34,261 nucleotides of DNA. Source: Halanaerobium saccharolyticum subsp. saccharolyticum DSM 6643. GTDB taxonomy: Bacteria > Bacillota > Halanaerobiia > Halanaerobiales > Halanaerobiaceae. Position 1 is the first letter of the stretch. Every line of letters starts with the position of its first letter. Where the stretch lies: contig NZ_CAUI01000004.1 in assembly GCF_000350165.1 (NCBI RefSeq), positions 1 through 34,261 of the forward strand, read 5' to 3'. Both the position numbers and the translations under genes were made by a program. This document shows, in pieces, positions 33,488 to 34,261 of this stretch. The notes beneath the pieces are model-generated. The model was not told the DNA's origin, searched no databases, and was given only the letters and a program-made list of their open reading frames with translations.

Positions 33488-33535
33488 ATAATCTCCTAAA
33501 ATTTGAGATCAAAAATAAGCTCAAATAGAGATTAT
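33488..33535 (+). repeat. Nested inverted repeat between P2 and P3
   Basis: Outer arms ataatctc (33488-33495) and gagattat (33528-33535) enclose inner arms atttgag (33501-33507) and ctcaaat (33520-33526). It begins within about 10 bases of the expected P2 start, so it would fold at the 5' end of P2 transcripts. A further hairpin, tttctctt/aagagaaa, lies at 33564-33591. Confidence 0.6.
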
Positions 33536-33645
33536 AAAAGAGCTAAATTTTAAAGCTTAAATATTTCTCTTCTTTATATATATAAGAGAAAATAAAGTTT
33601 TGAAAATCAAGAAAAATATTCTAAAAAAGTTTTTCTAAAAAGTTC

Positions 33646-33674
33646 TTGACAAAGTGTGGCAGAGTTGATAAGAT
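33646..33674 (+). promoter_or_regulatory. rRNA promoter P3
   Basis: TTGACA (33646-33651), 17-base spacer, TAAGAT (33669-33674), then gtcgctga as in P1. It is nearest to 16S, leaving a leader of about 230 bases. Confidence 0.85.
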
Positions 33675-33681
33675 ATTAAAT

Positions 33682-33914
33682 GTCGCTGATAAAAAACGCG
33701 GCAGAAAATATAGAAGATAATTTGCAGAAAAGCAGATTTTGTGCGCTGGCCTCGATGGCCAAGTACAGAGCCGACCATTCGTAATAAAATGAAGGCTCAG
33801 TGAACCTTGAAAATTAAACAGCAAGCCAACGTTAATATACTTTGAGTGTTAAAACTTAAAAGTAATTATAGTTTAAAGCTTATATTAAATAATATGAGTC
33901 AAATTCAAATTCTT
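33682..33914 (+). other. Leader of the second rRNA operon
   Basis: Transcribed spacer between P3 and 16S. It has a compact hairpin tggcc-tcgat-ggcca (33747-33761) and a longer one closed by gagcc/ggctc (33768-33772 with 33794-33798). Next comes ccttgaaaattaaacag (from 33803), the motif that commonly precedes rRNA genes in Firmicutes. Antitermination and RNase III processing roles are inferred. No coding gene is present in 33325-33914. Confidence 0.6.
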
Positions 33915-34261
33915 TATATGGAGAGTTTGATCCTGGCTCAGGACGAACGCTGGCGGCGTGCTTAACACATGCAAGTCGAACGGTCTACCTCGACTGAAAC
34001 CTTCGGGTTGACGACGAGATCTAGATAGTGGCGGACGGGTGAGTAACACGTGAATAATCTGTCCTCAAGTCTGGGATAACCTGGCGAAAGTCGGGCTAAT
34101 CCGAGGTAAGCTGAGAGTGTGGCATCACACAATCAGAAAAAGGTGGCTTTGCCATCGTTTGAGGAGGAGTTCGCGGTAGATTAGCTAGCTGGTGAGGTAA
34201 CGGCTCACCAGGGGCAACAATCTATAGCTGGTCTGAGAGGACGATCAGTCACACTGGAACT
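33915..34261 (+). rRNA. 16S ribosomal RNA, 5' end (partial)
   Basis: The universal 5' sequence agagtttgatcctggctcag begins at 33922, placing nucleotide 1 near 33915. gacgaacgctggcggcgtgc, acacatgcaagtcgaacgg and tggcggacgggtgagtaac follow in order. The gene continues past the window edge. Confidence 0.97.

Noticed and set aside
33621-33824. 67-residue minus-strand open frame in the rRNA leader
   Set aside because: It overlaps promoter P3 and structured leader RNA and has no homology-like features.

Overview
This is an AT-rich bacterial chromosome segment lying between two ribosomal RNA operons on the same strand. It opens in the 3' end of a 23S rRNA gene and closes about 350 bases into a 16S rRNA gene. 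Gene content and protein character point to an anaerobic, low-GC member of the Firmicutes/Halanaerobiaeota, most likely a Halanaerobium-like organism. This rests on formate-tetrahydrofolate ligase, a folate ECF transporter with a tetrahydrofolate riboswitch, the tilS-hpt-ftsH order and the 16S 5' sequence. I could not search a database, so the genus is an inference. A substrate-binding protein with a non-lipoprotein signal peptide fits a diderm envelope.

Layout. 1-2045: 23S end, a 280-base spacer, 5S rRNA and thirteen tRNA genes (Gln, Lys, fMet, Gly, Met, Ser, Glu, Val, Asp, Thr, Ala, Tyr, Gly) ending at a clear terminator. 2196-6425: serine-biosynthesis neighbourhood with a class V aminotransferase, convergent serA, and a divergent DUF1015 gene. 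6537-10110: an iron-complex/corrinoid-type ABC permease and a fused ATPase, a 2H phosphoesterase and a beta-phosphoglucomutase-like HAD protein. 10251-12392: a LacI-type regulator with its own palindromic operator, then an MsmX/UgpC-type sugar ABC ATPase.

12553-21243: a housekeeping run of divIC-like, tex, a YabR-like S1 protein, DUF501, ppx/gppA, tilS, hpt and ftsH, resembling the conserved divIC/yabR/tilS/hpt/ftsH region of Bacillus and the divIC-DUF501-ppx order of actinobacteria. 21386-23174: PadR regulator plus a FetAB-type metal exporter. 23277-25707: fhs, then a THF riboswitch and folT, a folate module. 25769-30490: monofunctional birA, an orphan BMP-family binding protein, a nitronate monooxygenase-like flavoprotein with a C-terminal cysteine cluster, coaX and dusB. 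30543-33324: greA behind a near-perfect promoter and a structured leader, lysS, and a YjbQ-family gene. 33325-33914: three tandem strong promoters and a structured leader for the next rRNA operon.

Most of the window is core metabolism and information processing, with no insertion sequence, prophage, CRISPR array or toxin-antitoxin pair visible. The points most worth following are the DUF1015/serine-pathway linkage, the fused ABC ATPase coupled to a 2H phosphoesterase with an unexplained structured element upstream, the initiator tRNA with an altered GC-pair signature, the greA leader, and the tandem rRNA promoter array.
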